Positions 17,296 through 26,226 of a stretch of DNA of 64,000 bases are shown here, piece after piece. This DNA comes from Sphingobacterium siyangense (GTDB taxonomy: Bacteria > Bacteroidota > Bacteroidia > Sphingobacteriales > Sphingobacteriaceae), in the NCBI RefSeq assembly GCF_007830445.1, contig NZ_VLKR01000007.1, forward strand, positions 1 to 64,000, read 5' to 3'. Position numbers and translations under genes: made by a program. The notes under the pieces are model-generated. The model worked only from the letters and a program-made list of their open reading frames with translations. It had not been told where the DNA came from and did not search any database. Numbering within the stretch: position 1 is the first letter of the stretch; every line of letters begins with the position of its first letter.

Positions 17296-18009
17296 ATGGA
17301 AAATGTCATTCAAAACATAGAAAATCTAGATTGGCCTGCGATTACAGAAGAAATGCATAAACATGGTTATGTGGTCATTCCAAATCTATTGACAGATTTA
17401 CAATGCGATCTATTAAAAGACGGGTATAACGATTCGAGGCTCTTCCGCAAAACTGTCGTTATGGAGAGATATCGATTCGGAATAGGAGAGTACAAATATT
17501 TTGACTACCCACTACCTGAGTTGATTCAAACGATTCGATCTCAACTTTATCCCCATCTGGCCGTCATTGCTAATGCTTGGTTTCGCGCGCTGAAAATCGA
17601 TAAGTCGTTTTCGATGAAACATGAAGACCTTTTGACGGATTGCCGCTTGAAAGGACAAGAACAGGCAACAGTATTGATTTTGAAATATAGTCAAGGAGGT
17701 TTCAATACCCTACATCAAGACTTATATGGAGAAATCTATTTTCCGATGCAAGCGGTGTTTATGTTGAACGAGCCAGAAATAGATTTTACAGGGGGGGAAT
17801 TTGTCCTAACGCAACAAATACCTCGAGCGCAGTCAAAGGCTATTGTTTTGAAACCCCAAAAGGGAGATCTCGTTTTATTTGCGACGAATTTTAGGCCTGA
17901 GAAAGGACGACTCGGATATTTTAGGGTTAATATGAAACACGGGGTGAGTGAAGTCACGGCAGGTGAACGCAGTGCGTTGGGTATTATTTTTCACGACGCC
18001 GAGAGATAA
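17296..18009 (+). CDS. 2OG-Fe(II) oxygenase
   Basis: The ATG at 17296 gives 237 residues; a GTG five codons earlier is possible. The jelly-roll core shows the iron ligands in LHQDLYGEIYFP (His, Asp) and NMKHGVS (distal His). The 2-oxoglutarate-binding Arg is in ERSALGIIFHDA. It resembles the COG3826-type oxygenases. It lies 10 bp upstream of an Ada-type zinc-binding protein, so a role in repair of alkylated DNA is plausible, but its sequence is not AlkB itself. Confidence 0.82.
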   Translation: MENVIQNIENLDWPAITEEMHKHGYVVIPNLLTDLQCDLLKDGYNDSRLFRKTVVMERYRFGIGEYKYFDYPLPELIQTIRSQLYPHLAVIANAWFRALKIDKSFSMKHEDLLTDCRLKGQEQATVLILKYSQGGFNTLHQDLYGEIYFPMQAVFMLNEPEIDFTGGEFVLTQQIPRAQSKAIVLKPQKGDLVLFATNFRPEKGRLGYFRVNMKHGVSEVTAGERSALGIIFHDAER

Positions 18010-18019
18010 AACCCGCACA

Positions 18020-18280
18020 ATGGAATGGCATAAAAATATATCAGATGCTTCATTGCACGCCAAGATTCGAACGGGAGAAATTCGCTTAGGAGGCAATGAA
18101 AAACTAAAAATTTATGGATTGCTTTGTTGTATTTCCGGAAAAAGGATGAAGCGGGAGAACAGGGTCTTTTTTGCCACTGAGCAAGAAGCGCTACAGCATC
18201 AATATCGTCCTTGTGGGCACTGCTTAAAAGCGAACTATGTTGAATGGAAGGAAAAAAATAGGAGATTTGGTGAAGTGTAG
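18020..18280 (+). CDS. stand-alone Ada-type metal-binding domain protein
   Basis: Starting at ATG 18020 gives 86 residues; a longer in-frame start at 17948 overlaps the oxygenase and has no Ada similarity. LGGNEKLKIYGLLCC...KRMKRENRVFF...YRPCGHCLKANY matches the N-terminal zinc domain of Ada, which accepts methyl groups from DNA phosphotriesters. Cys36 or Cys37, Cys65 and Cys68 are visible; the position of the fourth Ada cysteine is a Gly/Lys. No AraC or methyltransferase domain is attached. Confidence 0.82.
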   Translation: MEWHKNISDASLHAKIRTGEIRLGGNEKLKIYGLLCCISGKRMKRENRVFFATEQEALQHQYRPCGHCLKANYVEWKEKNRRFGEV

Positions 18281-18416
18281 GTCGCATTAAGTTCTCTTAT
18301 ATAGAGCATCTAAGTAAATCGAGTTTGGAAAAAGCATCTTATGTCAATTTCCTTGTGTATTGTTGAATTTTGTGTTTATCTTGAGGCAGGGTTAATTATC
18401 GTAGATCAAAAGAAAA

Positions 18417-18845
18417 ATGCGTTTATTTTCGATTGCTGTTTATTTTATTTTTTCGGCTCTGCTGTTAATAAGCTGTGAAGAGCGGAGACAAGATACTAAA
18501 GTATTGAGTTATATAGCGCATAGTGAACGTGATAGTGCCCGTTTGGATCTTAATCTTTTTGAGAGCCGTTTTCATGGTCAATTGTTCTTTTATAGACCTG
18601 GAGGTGAGGTTGATTCGGGAGATATTCGCGGCAATATCCAAAAAGACACATTGCTTGGGGACTATTATTATACACCATTTGGCTGGGGACAGAAAAAAAG
18701 AAGACCCTTTGTTTTATTAAAAAAAGGGTCTCTGTATATTTTAGGTACAGGAACGGAGCAAGTGTATATGGGAATTCCACATTATATACCTTCAACCATC
18801 AATTTCCAAGACCCGAAGTTTATCTTTGAGAAAGTTAATCACTAG
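18417..18845 (+). CDS. hypothetical lipoprotein
   Basis: The 142-residue protein has a lipoprotein signal (Cys20 in LLLISCEERRQ). The remaining part is a small beta-rich domain (FHGQLFFYRPGGEVDSGDIRGN, LLGDYYYTPFGWGQKKRRPFVLLKKG). The pattern of an F.G.I.GD.....YY repeat resembles lipoproteins that report on a molecule's size or state, but no family is recognised. It is monocistronic and convergent with the NudK-like gene. Confidence 0.7.
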   Translation: MRLFSIAVYFIFSALLLISCEERRQDTKVLSYIAHSERDSARLDLNLFESRFHGQLFFYRPGGEVDSGDIRGNIQKDTLLGDYYYTPFGWGQKKRRPFVLLKKGSLYILGTGTEQVYMGIPHYIPSTINFQDPKFIFEKVNH

Positions 18846-18868
18846 CCCTAATCATATAAATTGGGCGT

Positions 18869-19450
18869 CTACAGTATATCTTTTAATCGAATATATTGTA
18901 GTAGCATAATGGTTTTACCATCTTTGATTTCACCTGTATCAATCATATGTAGTGCTTCTTTGATATTGATTTCTAGAATCTCAATATGCTCTTCCTCTTC
19001 TTCTAAACCACCGCCATCGCCAACTTTCATGTTATTGGTGTATTCTGCTATAAAAAAATGTAGAATTTCAGTTACAGAACCTGGAGACATATAAGCTTCA
19101 AAGATCTTTTTTGCCTCCTTGATCTGATAGCCTGTTTCTTCTTCTGTTTCCCTTCGTATACAGTCGTGTGGAGAATCTTGATCAAGTAGACCTGCACAAG
19201 CTTCGATAAGCATGCCTGATTCATTTCCGTTGATGTAGGTGGGTATTCGAAATTGTCTTGTTAATATGACTGTTTGAGTACTGGTATTATAGAGTAAAAT
19301 GACAGCTCCATTGCCACGATCATAAGCTTCTCGGCTTTGTTGCTGTACCGTACCATCGGGTTTGCTGTATTGATAAGTCACTTTTTTTAAAGTGTACCAG
19401 TTGTCTGATAGAATTTCAGTTTTTACAATTTTAATATCTTTTATTGCCAT
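18869..19450 (-). CDS. nudK: Nudix hydrolase, GDP-mannose pyrophosphatase type
   Basis: The start at 19450 gives 193 residues. An upstream start at 19492 would add a hydrophobic leader that reads through the upstream gene's end. The Nudix box is present ([27 protein letters not shown], close to GX5EX7REUXEEXGU), with [18 protein letters not shown] after it, as in NudK/ADP-ribose pyrophosphatases. NudK cleaves GDP-mannose to GMP and mannose-1-phosphate. It is 16 bp downstream of a small membrane protein gene. Confidence 0.83.
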   Translation of the reverse strand: MAIKDIKIVKTEILSDNWYTLKKVTYQYSKPDGTVQQQSREAYDRGNGAVILLYNTSTQTVILTRQFRIPTYINGNESGMLIEACAGLLDQDSPHDCIRRETEEETGYQIKEAKKIFEAYMSPGSVTEILHFFIAEYTNNMKVGDGGGLEEEEEHIEILEINIKEALHMIDTGEIKDGKTIMLLQYIRLKDIL

Positions 19451-19466
19451 TTTTAGCGCGTTAAAG

Positions 19467-19805
19467 TCAAAAGATAAAAATAAGAATTGCAATCCAAACT
19501 AAGCAGGAAAAACTAAGAGAAGCTTTGATGTATGTCGCGATTCTCCATGGTGCTACCCAGCGTAGTCGAAGCGGGATAAAAAGTAGGATAAAACCCATTG
19601 ATAAACTAACAGGTATAATCCAAAAGAAATCAATTGGTGCAATCCGACTGTGGGGAAGTAGCGTAACAACCAAAGCAGCAACTAGCGTCAAAGACAGGCC
19701 CAAATTTGAAATTATTTTTTCTTTCTCAGGACGGTCGTTACTGGAACCTTGGCCAAAGATGAAAAGAGTTGTGTCCATTACAAGGTTAATAAGCTCAGAA
19801 ATCAT
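19467..19805 (-). CDS. small integral membrane protein
   Basis: The 112-residue protein has about three membrane segments ([49 protein letters not shown]) and a basic loop RLRWVAPWR. No known family is recognised. It sits directly upstream of the NudK-like gene on the same strand. A start at residue 10 (19778) is also possible. Confidence 0.6.
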   Translation of the reverse strand: MISELINLVMDTTLFIFGQGSSNDRPEKEKIISNLGLSLTLVAALVVTLLPHSRIAPIDFFWIIPVSLSMGFILLFIPLRLRWVAPWRIATYIKASLSFSCLVWIAILIFIF

Positions 19806-19923
19806 TGATAATGGTGTTTTTATGTAAAAATAACAAGTTTTTGTTTCGCAAATGGACTTACTGTTTATTTTTAACGAAGAAGTATTGGAGCAAAATTTAG
19901 TTTATGCTAGGTATTGGCGAACC

Positions 19924-20763
19924 TCAGTCCGTTCTAAATTGCTTTGGATTCAGACCTGTATGTTGTTTGAAAAAATTGGAGAAGTAAGGAGAGTCGACGA
20001 AACCAAGTTTGAACGAAATTTCTTTGATAGATAGACCGGTTGCTTTTAACAATCGTTTTGCTTCCAAGATAGTTCGCTGCTGAATGAGCTGGCTTGGAGA
20101 TACTTCGAGCTTTTGACGACAGATTTTAGTAAGGTGCGGGGTGGATATATTAAGTTCTTTCGCATAAAAAGATACCGACTTCTCATGCCGAAAATGGATA
20201 TCAATTAACTCCTGTAACTTTAAGAGACGAGGATTGGATTCATTATTTTGTTCATTTTGGACTACCTTTTGTACCTCTTTGCTTAGTATCGATGCGATCA
20301 CAGCTGTGCGAGAATAGATAATAGCAGGAACACAATTGTGGTCCTCAAGTTCTTTTCTTATCGCATTAAATTCATAATAAAGTAGAGCAAATGTTTCGTT
20401 GGAGAGTGAGATAACAGGATTACGTTGATAGTAAGCGAATGAAAAACGGAAATTGGGTGAAAATTTCTCGAAGTATTCTCTATCGACCATCAATTGGAAA
20501 CCAGTTGTATTGGCTCCTAATTTCCAGCTATGAACTTGCTTCGGAAACAGGATATGGATTTGATGACGATCAATGTGATAATCTTTAAAATCAATCGTAT
20601 GGACACCTTCTGCTTGGTCAAAAAGTACCAATAAAAAAAAGTGATGTTGATGTGGACGCGCTATATGATGTTCACCACGCAATTCCGAGTATAAATATCC
20701 TTGATTACCTGCAAGCTGGTCTTTTCTAAATTCTTGAATATCTATTGTCGGAAATAACTCCAT
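19924..20763 (-). CDS. AraC-family transcriptional regulator
   Basis: The 279-residue protein has an N-terminal cupin sensor (RPHQHHFFLLVLFDQAEGVHTIDF) and a C-terminal double helix-turn-helix (FYAKELNISTPHLTKICRQKLEVSP, LSIKEISFKLGFVDSPYFSNFFKQHTGLNPKQF). This architecture is typical of small-molecule-responsive AraC proteins in Bacteroidota. Neither neighbour is an obvious target. Confidence 0.9.
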   Translation of the reverse strand: MELFPTIDIQEFRKDQLAGNQGYLYSELRGEHHIARPHQHHFFLLVLFDQAEGVHTIDFKDYHIDRHQIHILFPKQVHSWKLGANTTGFQLMVDREYFEKFSPNFRFSFAYYQRNPVISLSNETFALLYYEFNAIRKELEDHNCVPAIIYSRTAVIASILSKEVQKVVQNEQNNESNPRLLKLQELIDIHFRHEKSVSFYAKELNISTPHLTKICRQKLEVSPSQLIQQRTILEAKRLLKATGLSIKEISFKLGFVDSPYFSNFFKQHTGLNPKQFRTD

Positions 20764-20837
20764 CGAAATGATTTTGAACCTAAATATAGGTGTTTTATTT
20801 TAAACCATCTTCCAGTACCTGTTTGTTGGTGGTGAAT

Positions 20838-21032
20838 TCACGATAGCCAAAGGTTCCATCCAGACTTATAACCAATTACAGCACCAAGTTCAATGCTTTT
20901 TGAGTAAGAGGTCTTTGGGAATACAGAAGAGCGGTATACATTGGCCGCAGCTAAAGGTTTTTCGAAGACGCGAAAGTGTAGACCATCCTTTGAATAGGCC
21001 AGATAATTCATATCTGAGGTTTGATTTCTCAA
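20838..21032 (-). pseudogene. possible C-terminal remnant of a glycosidase-like protein
   Basis: About 55 residues are readable on the minus strand: NYLAYSKDGLHFRVFEKPL, NVYRSSVFPK and a C-terminal GWNLWLS stop. The S.DG.HF...E.PL plus YR.S and final W.LWLS pattern resembles the repeat blades of GH43/GH32-like five-bladed propellers. No start signal or upstream coding region is visible in the surrounding 20764-21402 gap, so it is best read as a remnant. A second short open frame at 21149-21301 on the same strand also looks protein-like. Confidence 0.35.
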
Positions 21033-21402
21033 AATCGATTTTAAAAAATATTTTATATGTCGTAAATAGTTGGTTTTCTGATTTATAAATGTGTTTTTGA
21101 CTTGTATTTATGAGGTGAAATCAGTCCTTGTACCCCTTGTTTAATCCATCAATTGCGAAAGATTTGAACGTGTAATTTCATTGACTTTAACAACGAATCG
21201 TTTTCAGTACGAAAGAACGTTTGCGTAGCGAAGTTATTCATTGTTTCATGATCTAGTGGCTTAGTAGGGGAAATAAGTTCGTTGGTGATAACGTCAAGAC
21301 CTTATTGTTCAGGTTTTAGGCAATAAGTAAACTTAAGATTTAATCGTTAATTTTATGTTGTTATATCAATTAGCATACTCAAAATACGAATGATAAGGAC
21401 AA

Positions 21403-22167
21403 TTGATGATGGAAGATGGCCTACAATATACAATAGTTAAACCTGATGAAGCGATCGCAAGTTTTGTGGATAGCTTTTGGTGTTTGCGTAATGAATCTGG
21501 CGTTATAAAGGAAACCATCGGTTTGCCAGATGGACGTGTTGATTTGTTTCTTTTCAAATCTTCTGTAGATAACTTTAGGATCGTTTTACTTGGTCTAGGA
21601 ACAATGCCCCATGAAGAAGCGACTATTCCTATTGACGGACAGCTATTTTGTATCAGCTTTAAATTGCTTGGGGCGGAGTATATTTTAAAAGAAAGTATTG
21701 CCGGTATCATCAATACGGGTAAGTTTCTTGCGACTGATTTTTGGGGTTTTTGTGAGTTTGATTTAGTTGATTTTAAATTATTTGTGGTCAAATCTGTACA
21801 AATTATTAAGTCACTTCTTCCTTCTATGATTGATGAGCGAAAGCGTAAGTTATTTGAACTGATCTATCAGCGTAAGGGAGCGATTTCAGTTGCCGAACTC
21901 TCCGAACAGATTTTTTGGAACAGCAGGCAAATCAATCGTTATTTTAATCAGCAATTTGGACTTTCTTTGAAGTCGTACTGTAATATTTTACGTTTTAGGT
22001 CCTCATTGGATCACATTGCAAAAGGGAAACTTTTTCCAGAGGAACATTTTTTCGATCAGACCCATTTTATTAAAGAGATTAAGAAATTTTCGGGAGTAGT
22101 TCCCAAAGAGCTGTTAAAAAATAAAAACGACCGATTTATACTATTATCATCGCTTACATCTCAATAG
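21403..22167 (+). CDS. AraC-family regulator upstream of the Tet(X)-like gene
   Basis: The 254-residue protein begins with a DUF6597-like region (VDSFWCLRNES...GLPDGRVDLFLF) and ends in an AraC helix-turn-helix (ISVAELSEQIFWNSRQINRYFNQQFGLSLKSY, HFIKEIKKFSGVVPKELL). Its stop is 30 bp before the monooxygenase start at 22198, so the two form an operon and it is the likely regulator of that enzyme. Confidence 0.87.
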   Translation: MMMEDGLQYTIVKPDEAIASFVDSFWCLRNESGVIKETIGLPDGRVDLFLFKSSVDNFRIVLLGLGTMPHEEATIPIDGQLFCISFKLLGAEYILKESIAGIINTGKFLATDFWGFCEFDLVDFKLFVVKSVQIIKSLLPSMIDERKRKLFELIYQRKGAISVAELSEQIFWNSRQINRYFNQQFGLSLKSYCNILRFRSSLDHIAKGKLFPEEHFFDQTHFIKEIKKFSGVVPKELLKNKNDRFILLSSLTSQ

Positions 22168-22197
22168 TTTTGTTTTATGAATTTTAAAACAAATAAG

Positions 22198-23355
22198 ATG
22201 TTAATACAAAATAAAAAAATAGCCATAATTGGCGGTGGAATTGGCGGCCTTACGTTAGCTCGATTATTACAGTTAAAGGGGGCTGATGTATCCGTTTATG
22301 AGCGGGATTTAAATCCTGAAGTTCGTGTACAGGGCTCTACTTTGGATCTTCATGAAGGGACGGGACTTGAAGCGATGAAACGCGCAGGATTAATGGAAGA
22401 GTTCTATAAATATCATCGACCGACTGCGAGTAAGCTGCGTATCGTTGATCAGGATCTCATCGTAAAATTTGATGACCATGATGAAGAGCAGTCAGTCGCC
22501 GAAAATCGACCGGAAATAGACCGAGCCCCTTTGCGAGATATCTTATTGAATGCCTTGGAACCGCATACCGTTGTTTGGGATAGTCAATTTGTTGCAATGG
22601 AAAGATATGGTGAAGGTTGGTTGTTGCATTTTAAATATGCAGTGGATGCATATGCCGATCTGGTGATCGCAGCAGATGGAGCAAATTCAAGAGTACGTCC
22701 TTACTTAAGTAATCTAACGCCTATATATTCGGGAATTACATTGGTTGAGGGAAATATCTATGATGCTGAAAAGAATGCTCCTCATCTTTTTAAATTGGCG
22801 AACGGTGGTAAAATGATGGCTTTTGGATCGGAACAATTTATTGGATATGGTACAAAAGGTGACGGTTCAATGATGTTTGTTGCAAGTACAAAGATTCTAG
22901 AAGAAGATTATAATAAGGCTAGAATTGATTTTAAGGACAATAAGCAAGTATCGCAATGGCTTAAAGATCATTTCCCTGGATGGACCACGGTTTGGGATGA
23001 GTTTTTTGTGAATGACAATGTACAGTTTATACCCCGTCCCCAATATTATTTTGCTCTTGATCAACACTGGGAAACACAGACTAACCTTACAATGATCGGA
23101 GATGCAGCTCATCGTATGCCACCATTTGCTGGGGAGGGGGCGAATGTAGCAATGCAGGATGCCTTCGAGTTGGCTGAATGCCTGACAAATGGGAAACATG
23201 AATCTTTGCTGGAAGCATTATCTTATTTTGAAAAAGACATGATAAGAAGGGGGGCAGAAGCAACGCAGGATACATTGGAAAATAGTGATCGCATGCATTC
23301 GGCTACTGCTTTATCTGCTATGTTGGAATTTTTTAGCCATCCATCGGCGGATTAA
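22198..23355 (+). CDS. FAD-dependent monooxygenase, Tet(X)-like
   Basis: Starting at ATG 22198 gives 385 residues, close to the 388 of Tet(X); a start at 22177 adds 7 residues. It has the Rossmann motif IAIIGGGIGGLTLARLLQ, then VQGSTLDLHEGTGLEAMKRAGL (nearly the Tet(X) GGTLDLH.GSG.EAM..AGL motif), RAPLRDILLNAL, and TMIGDAAHRMPPFAGEGANVAM. Tet(X) hydroxylates and inactivates tetracyclines with FAD and NADPH. Overall similarity is moderate, so activity on tetracyclines cannot be assumed. Confidence 0.85.
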   Translation: MLIQNKKIAIIGGGIGGLTLARLLQLKGADVSVYERDLNPEVRVQGSTLDLHEGTGLEAMKRAGLMEEFYKYHRPTASKLRIVDQDLIVKFDDHDEEQSVAENRPEIDRAPLRDILLNALEPHTVVWDSQFVAMERYGEGWLLHFKYAVDAYADLVIAADGANSRVRPYLSNLTPIYSGITLVEGNIYDAEKNAPHLFKLANGGKMMAFGSEQFIGYGTKGDGSMMFVASTKILEEDYNKARIDFKDNKQVSQWLKDHFPGWTTVWDEFFVNDNVQFIPRPQYYFALDQHWETQTNLTMIGDAAHRMPPFAGEGANVAMQDAFELAECLTNGKHESLLEALSYFEKDMIRRGAEATQDTLENSDRMHSATALSAMLEFFSHPSAD

Positions 23356-23398
23356 CAACCTTAAATCACCTTAAGCAGTATAGAGTAACAAAGGGAGT

Positions 23399-23430
23399 TT
23401 CCAGAAAAAGAATATTTATTTTTTCTGGAA
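23399..23430. terminator. hairpin between convergent genes
   Basis: TTCCAGAAAAA and TTTTTCTGGAA arms surround an AT loop, ending in the last codons of the minus-strand membrane protein gene. It can serve the Tet(X)-like operon. Confidence 0.5.
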
Positions 23431-23697
23431 CTTCACAAGCAGTAAGCTACCGAAAATAAAATAAAGTATCAGAACTAATGTGCTGCCAAGTGCAAAACCA
23501 TTGCTAAAAAGTTTATCTAACCCGTATTTGTGATGAAACAGACCGATTCCGACTATACATTGGCATAGTGCATAACAAATATTTGCTGTTGTCGTATAAC
23601 CAAAAAGCCCTAAGAAGCGAACTTTTGTTATTCCAAAAATAAAATGGGGCATCGCGTTTGCGAGCAATACAGCTATACTGAAATCGATAAAGTTCAT
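23416..23697 (-). CDS. small integral membrane protein
   Basis: The ATG at 23697 overlaps the TGA of the upstream gene (ATGA), indicating translational coupling, so it is preferred to a longer start at 23760. The 93-residue protein has three to four membrane segments (FIDFSIAVLLANAMPHFIFG, TANICYALCQCIVGIGLFHH, ALGSTLVLILYFIFGSLLLV). The NAMPHF motif recurs in small Bacteroidota membrane proteins of unknown role. Confidence 0.65.
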   Translation of the reverse strand: MNFIDFSIAVLLANAMPHFIFGITKVRFLGLFGYTTTANICYALCQCIVGIGLFHHKYGLDKLFSNGFALGSTLVLILYFIFGSLLLVKFQKK

Positions 23698-24548
23698 AAT
23701 TTTATTGTTTTTTCGTGATTTATAAAAAATGAAACCGCCGGTATTTCGAAAGCAAAACACTTTTCATGCTGAACAATATCAGCTAATGTTTCGCTTCTAA
23801 AGAAATCAATTTTTAAAGGTCTTATGTCTTTTGGATCGAATTTTAACGCAATATTCGCCTGTCGGAATAGACCATTGTTCAGTGGAGTTAAGGCTTGGTC
23901 TTGAATAATTATTTTATTCAGGAGTTGATTGAAATCTTTCGACAGATGGAGAAATTGACTTGGAATATTCCACTGATCACAGGGTTGGCAAACAACCTCC
24001 AAGTCTGGTGCATTGCTTCTCCCGGGGATTATTTTGGTGTGAGTTTGAACGCCGATATGGTCATGTTGGAAAGCCAAAGGTTGATGTGTATACATCATGC
24101 TACTGAATAAACAACTACCGATGCAATAGATCTGGCTACTCATTACATTTGCGAGAAATAGGACTGTAGGCGCTTTAAATTGCTCTTGGGTTTGACTGAT
24201 GTAAAGTCTCCAATTACTCTGTAGAGGTGACCCATATAAGGATTTTAAATGATATAGTTTTGCAGGGCCGAAATGGCCATGGCGGTAAGTTAGCACTGAA
24301 AATAAAACATGGTTACCGACAGGATCGAGGGTAATTCCTGGGGGGACGAATTGTTGAATTCTGGCGAGAGGCACCATCCAGTTTAAATAAACTACATGGC
24401 TAATTTCACTTTTCAATTTTATTGCTGAAAAGGGTTTGGTAAGTATAAACTTTGTTTTCCTCAAGAATAGACTATTCAGAAAGTTTTCAATGCTTAATGT
24501 AAATTTGTTTAGTTTGGCAGCGCGAAATTCTTTTTCTATTAATGACAT
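23694..24548 (-). CDS. DUF2071 (YqjF-like) protein
   Basis: The 284-residue protein contains VVYLNWMVPLARIQQFVPPGITLD, the signature start of DUF2071 proteins (W.VP......PPG...D), followed by LFSVLTYRHGHFGP. The fold is acetoacetate-decarboxylase-like; no reaction is established. The first 45 residues are extra compared with the family. It is coupled by a 4-nt overlap to the small membrane protein gene, so they probably work together. Confidence 0.75.
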   Translation of the reverse strand: MSLIEKEFRAAKLNKFTLSIENFLNSLFLRKTKFILTKPFSAIKLKSEISHVVYLNWMVPLARIQQFVPPGITLDPVGNHVLFSVLTYRHGHFGPAKLYHLKSLYGSPLQSNWRLYISQTQEQFKAPTVLFLANVMSSQIYCIGSCLFSSMMYTHQPLAFQHDHIGVQTHTKIIPGRSNAPDLEVVCQPCDQWNIPSQFLHLSKDFNQLLNKIIIQDQALTPLNNGLFRQANIALKFDPKDIRPLKIDFFRSETLADIVQHEKCFAFEIPAVSFFINHEKTIKL

Positions 24549-24584
24549 GATAACAAGCTGAAAATCTATGAATTGCTGTATGGT

Positions 24585-25481
24585 TCAACTTAATATTTTG
24601 CTGGGTAGCTTATATCTATTTTTTATGCCTGCGAGGACTTTCTTGTAGTATTTAGTTTTATTGGTTTCGTCAATAATGACAATTTCAACATCGTTTGCTT
24701 GAAGTAATTGCATTTTATCTTTGGAGAGTGCATACCATTTTTTAGTTGTATAATAAAAGAGTTGATTTTCAATAAATGCGCTTCGTCTATAATACTTATT
24801 TCTGGCGCGATAGGTTAGCAGCCACCAAAGGTCTATTTCTACAAAATCAAGCGATAGACCTAGAATGTGGATATCCTGCGTGAAAAATAAATCAATCCAG
24901 GATTGGAGTTTAGTATCCTTTTTTCGGCTTAATCTTTTAATTAGTGCAGCCTTGTAGACCGTTTGCGAATTATAATTTGTCCCATTAACCACATAATCCC
25001 TCATTTTTTGCAATTGGCCACAGTAATGTTCATAACCTAGATTAATGGAAGATGGATTTAGGCAGTCACCGTGTATATGCCAATAGCTCGTGTTGCCGAT
25101 TTGGTGTTTACGAAATACACTGTAGGTCGTTTCACGGATTAAGCCGGTATTTGCTGTGGCGATTTCTCCTTCTAAGCTGAATTCATAGTTAGTGGTGATT
25201 ATGTTTTCGATCGAAAGATCCCGAATTAATTGGTGTATTTCGTTTTGATTGATTTGAGAGACGCAATCCGATATATAGGTTTTGAGTTCTCTTTCATTAA
25301 TATGTTTTTCTCGAATTGCGTTAAGGAATATTTCCTCATACAACATAGGAAAAGGTTTTTGTCCATTTTCTAATGAGCTGACTTTATACTTTTCTTTGAT
25401 GTTGTGTAGTAAATCACTCCAGCTTATTCCTGGTGAAATATTATTAATGTCGTTTCCAACTAATAAAGCAAACTTGTTCAT
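24585..25481 (-). CDS. stand-alone SIR2-like domain protein
   Basis: From ATG 25481 the protein has 298 residues (a start 5 codons earlier exists). The N-terminus FALLVGNDINNISPGISWSDLL matches the NAD-binding loop of SIR2_2-type proteins (LLVGNGIN...SW..LL). ENIITTNYEFSLEG is the N-x-D/E region, YWHIHGDCLNP carries the catalytic-type His, and IHILGLSLDFVEIDLWWLL is the closing strand. Related domains act as NADases in anti-phage defence, usually fused to or next to a sensor. Here no partner is attached; the next genes are the lysis cassette, on the opposite strand. Confidence 0.72.
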   Translation of the reverse strand: MNKFALLVGNDINNISPGISWSDLLHNIKEKYKVSSLENGQKPFPMLYEEIFLNAIREKHINERELKTYISDCVSQINQNEIHQLIRDLSIENIITTNYEFSLEGEIATANTGLIRETTYSVFRKHQIGNTSYWHIHGDCLNPSSINLGYEHYCGQLQKMRDYVVNGTNYNSQTVYKAALIKRLSRKKDTKLQSWIDLFFTQDIHILGLSLDFVEIDLWWLLTYRARNKYYRRSAFIENQLFYYTTKKWYALSKDKMQLLQANDVEIVIIDETNKTKYYKKVLAGIKNRYKLPSKILS

Positions 25482-26226
25482 TGTATTATAAATCAAGATT
25501 CACGCATGTAAAGTTAAATGACGATGTCAATCAATCTCATTTTTGGTTGTAACATATAATCTATTGAATTTAGATTTCTCTCCTACGAATTTAATAAAAA
25601 ATCGTAGGATTTATGTCAACTAGATTTGTGATGGTACTGTAAATGGTATTGTCGGCAGGGCCATGGAAGCAATATCGTGTAAATTGAAACCTCTGTAAAA
25701 AATGATTATGTCATTGCGAGGGGCGGATCAGTCAGATATGTTGTTTTTATTCGTCAAAAAAGGCTAGGCGAACCAACTTCCTAGCCTTCACGGTATAACT
25801 CATCCTATGCTATAACAAACAAATAACAAAGCAGCACAAGAAATGTTTGATGCCTCGTCAATGATGTGAGGTCTGTGGTGATATGGCTTGACAATGATAT
25901 CACGGTCTTGATAACATGTTCCCTCATAAATTTTAGTAATATTTTGTTGTGTTATTGTCTGCTTTTGAGGGGACTATGAAGAGTTAGTCCTGTTAAATTC
26001 ACTTTTGGTGAACGCGTACACCGAAGAAAATTTTGTGTAATATTCGGTATCTGTAACCTACCGCTTACATCCAGCTAATAGTCCGTTCTGCGACAAAGGA
26101 TCACACTTAACTTTGTATAAAAATAGAAGCTAAATAACGATTGATAAAGTGTGTTTCCCTTTTTTAATACACAATGGTAATTTTTTTAGCGTAGAAACAG
26201 GTTAAGTCATAAAAAAAGTTCGTGAT
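25482..26226. other. 745-bp intergenic region between SIR2-like gene and lysis cassette
   Basis: It contains a minus-strand hairpin terminator (25759-25788) preceded by a 40-codon minus-strand open frame (25805-25927) of uncertain reality. It also holds a TTTGTGTAAT site at 26032-26041 that matches 9 of 10 bases of the sites upstream of the S24 repressor. A TAACTTTG box at 26108-26115 could be the -7 element of the lysis operon. Nothing else coding was recognised. Confidence 0.4.
25759..25788 (-). terminator. minus-strand intrinsic terminator with no assigned gene
   Basis: AAGGCTAGG and CCTAGCCTT pair around an 11-nt loop. Reading on the minus strand, the stem is followed by TTTTTTG, so it terminates transcripts coming from the right, where no established minus-strand gene lies. 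This points to a small RNA or peptide gene in 25790-26100. Confidence 0.6.

Noticed and set aside
17948..18019. 24-residue N-terminal extension of the mini-Ada protein
   Set aside because: The extension lies within the oxygenase gene and shows no similarity to Ada zinc domains, whereas the ATG at 18020 starts exactly where similarity begins.
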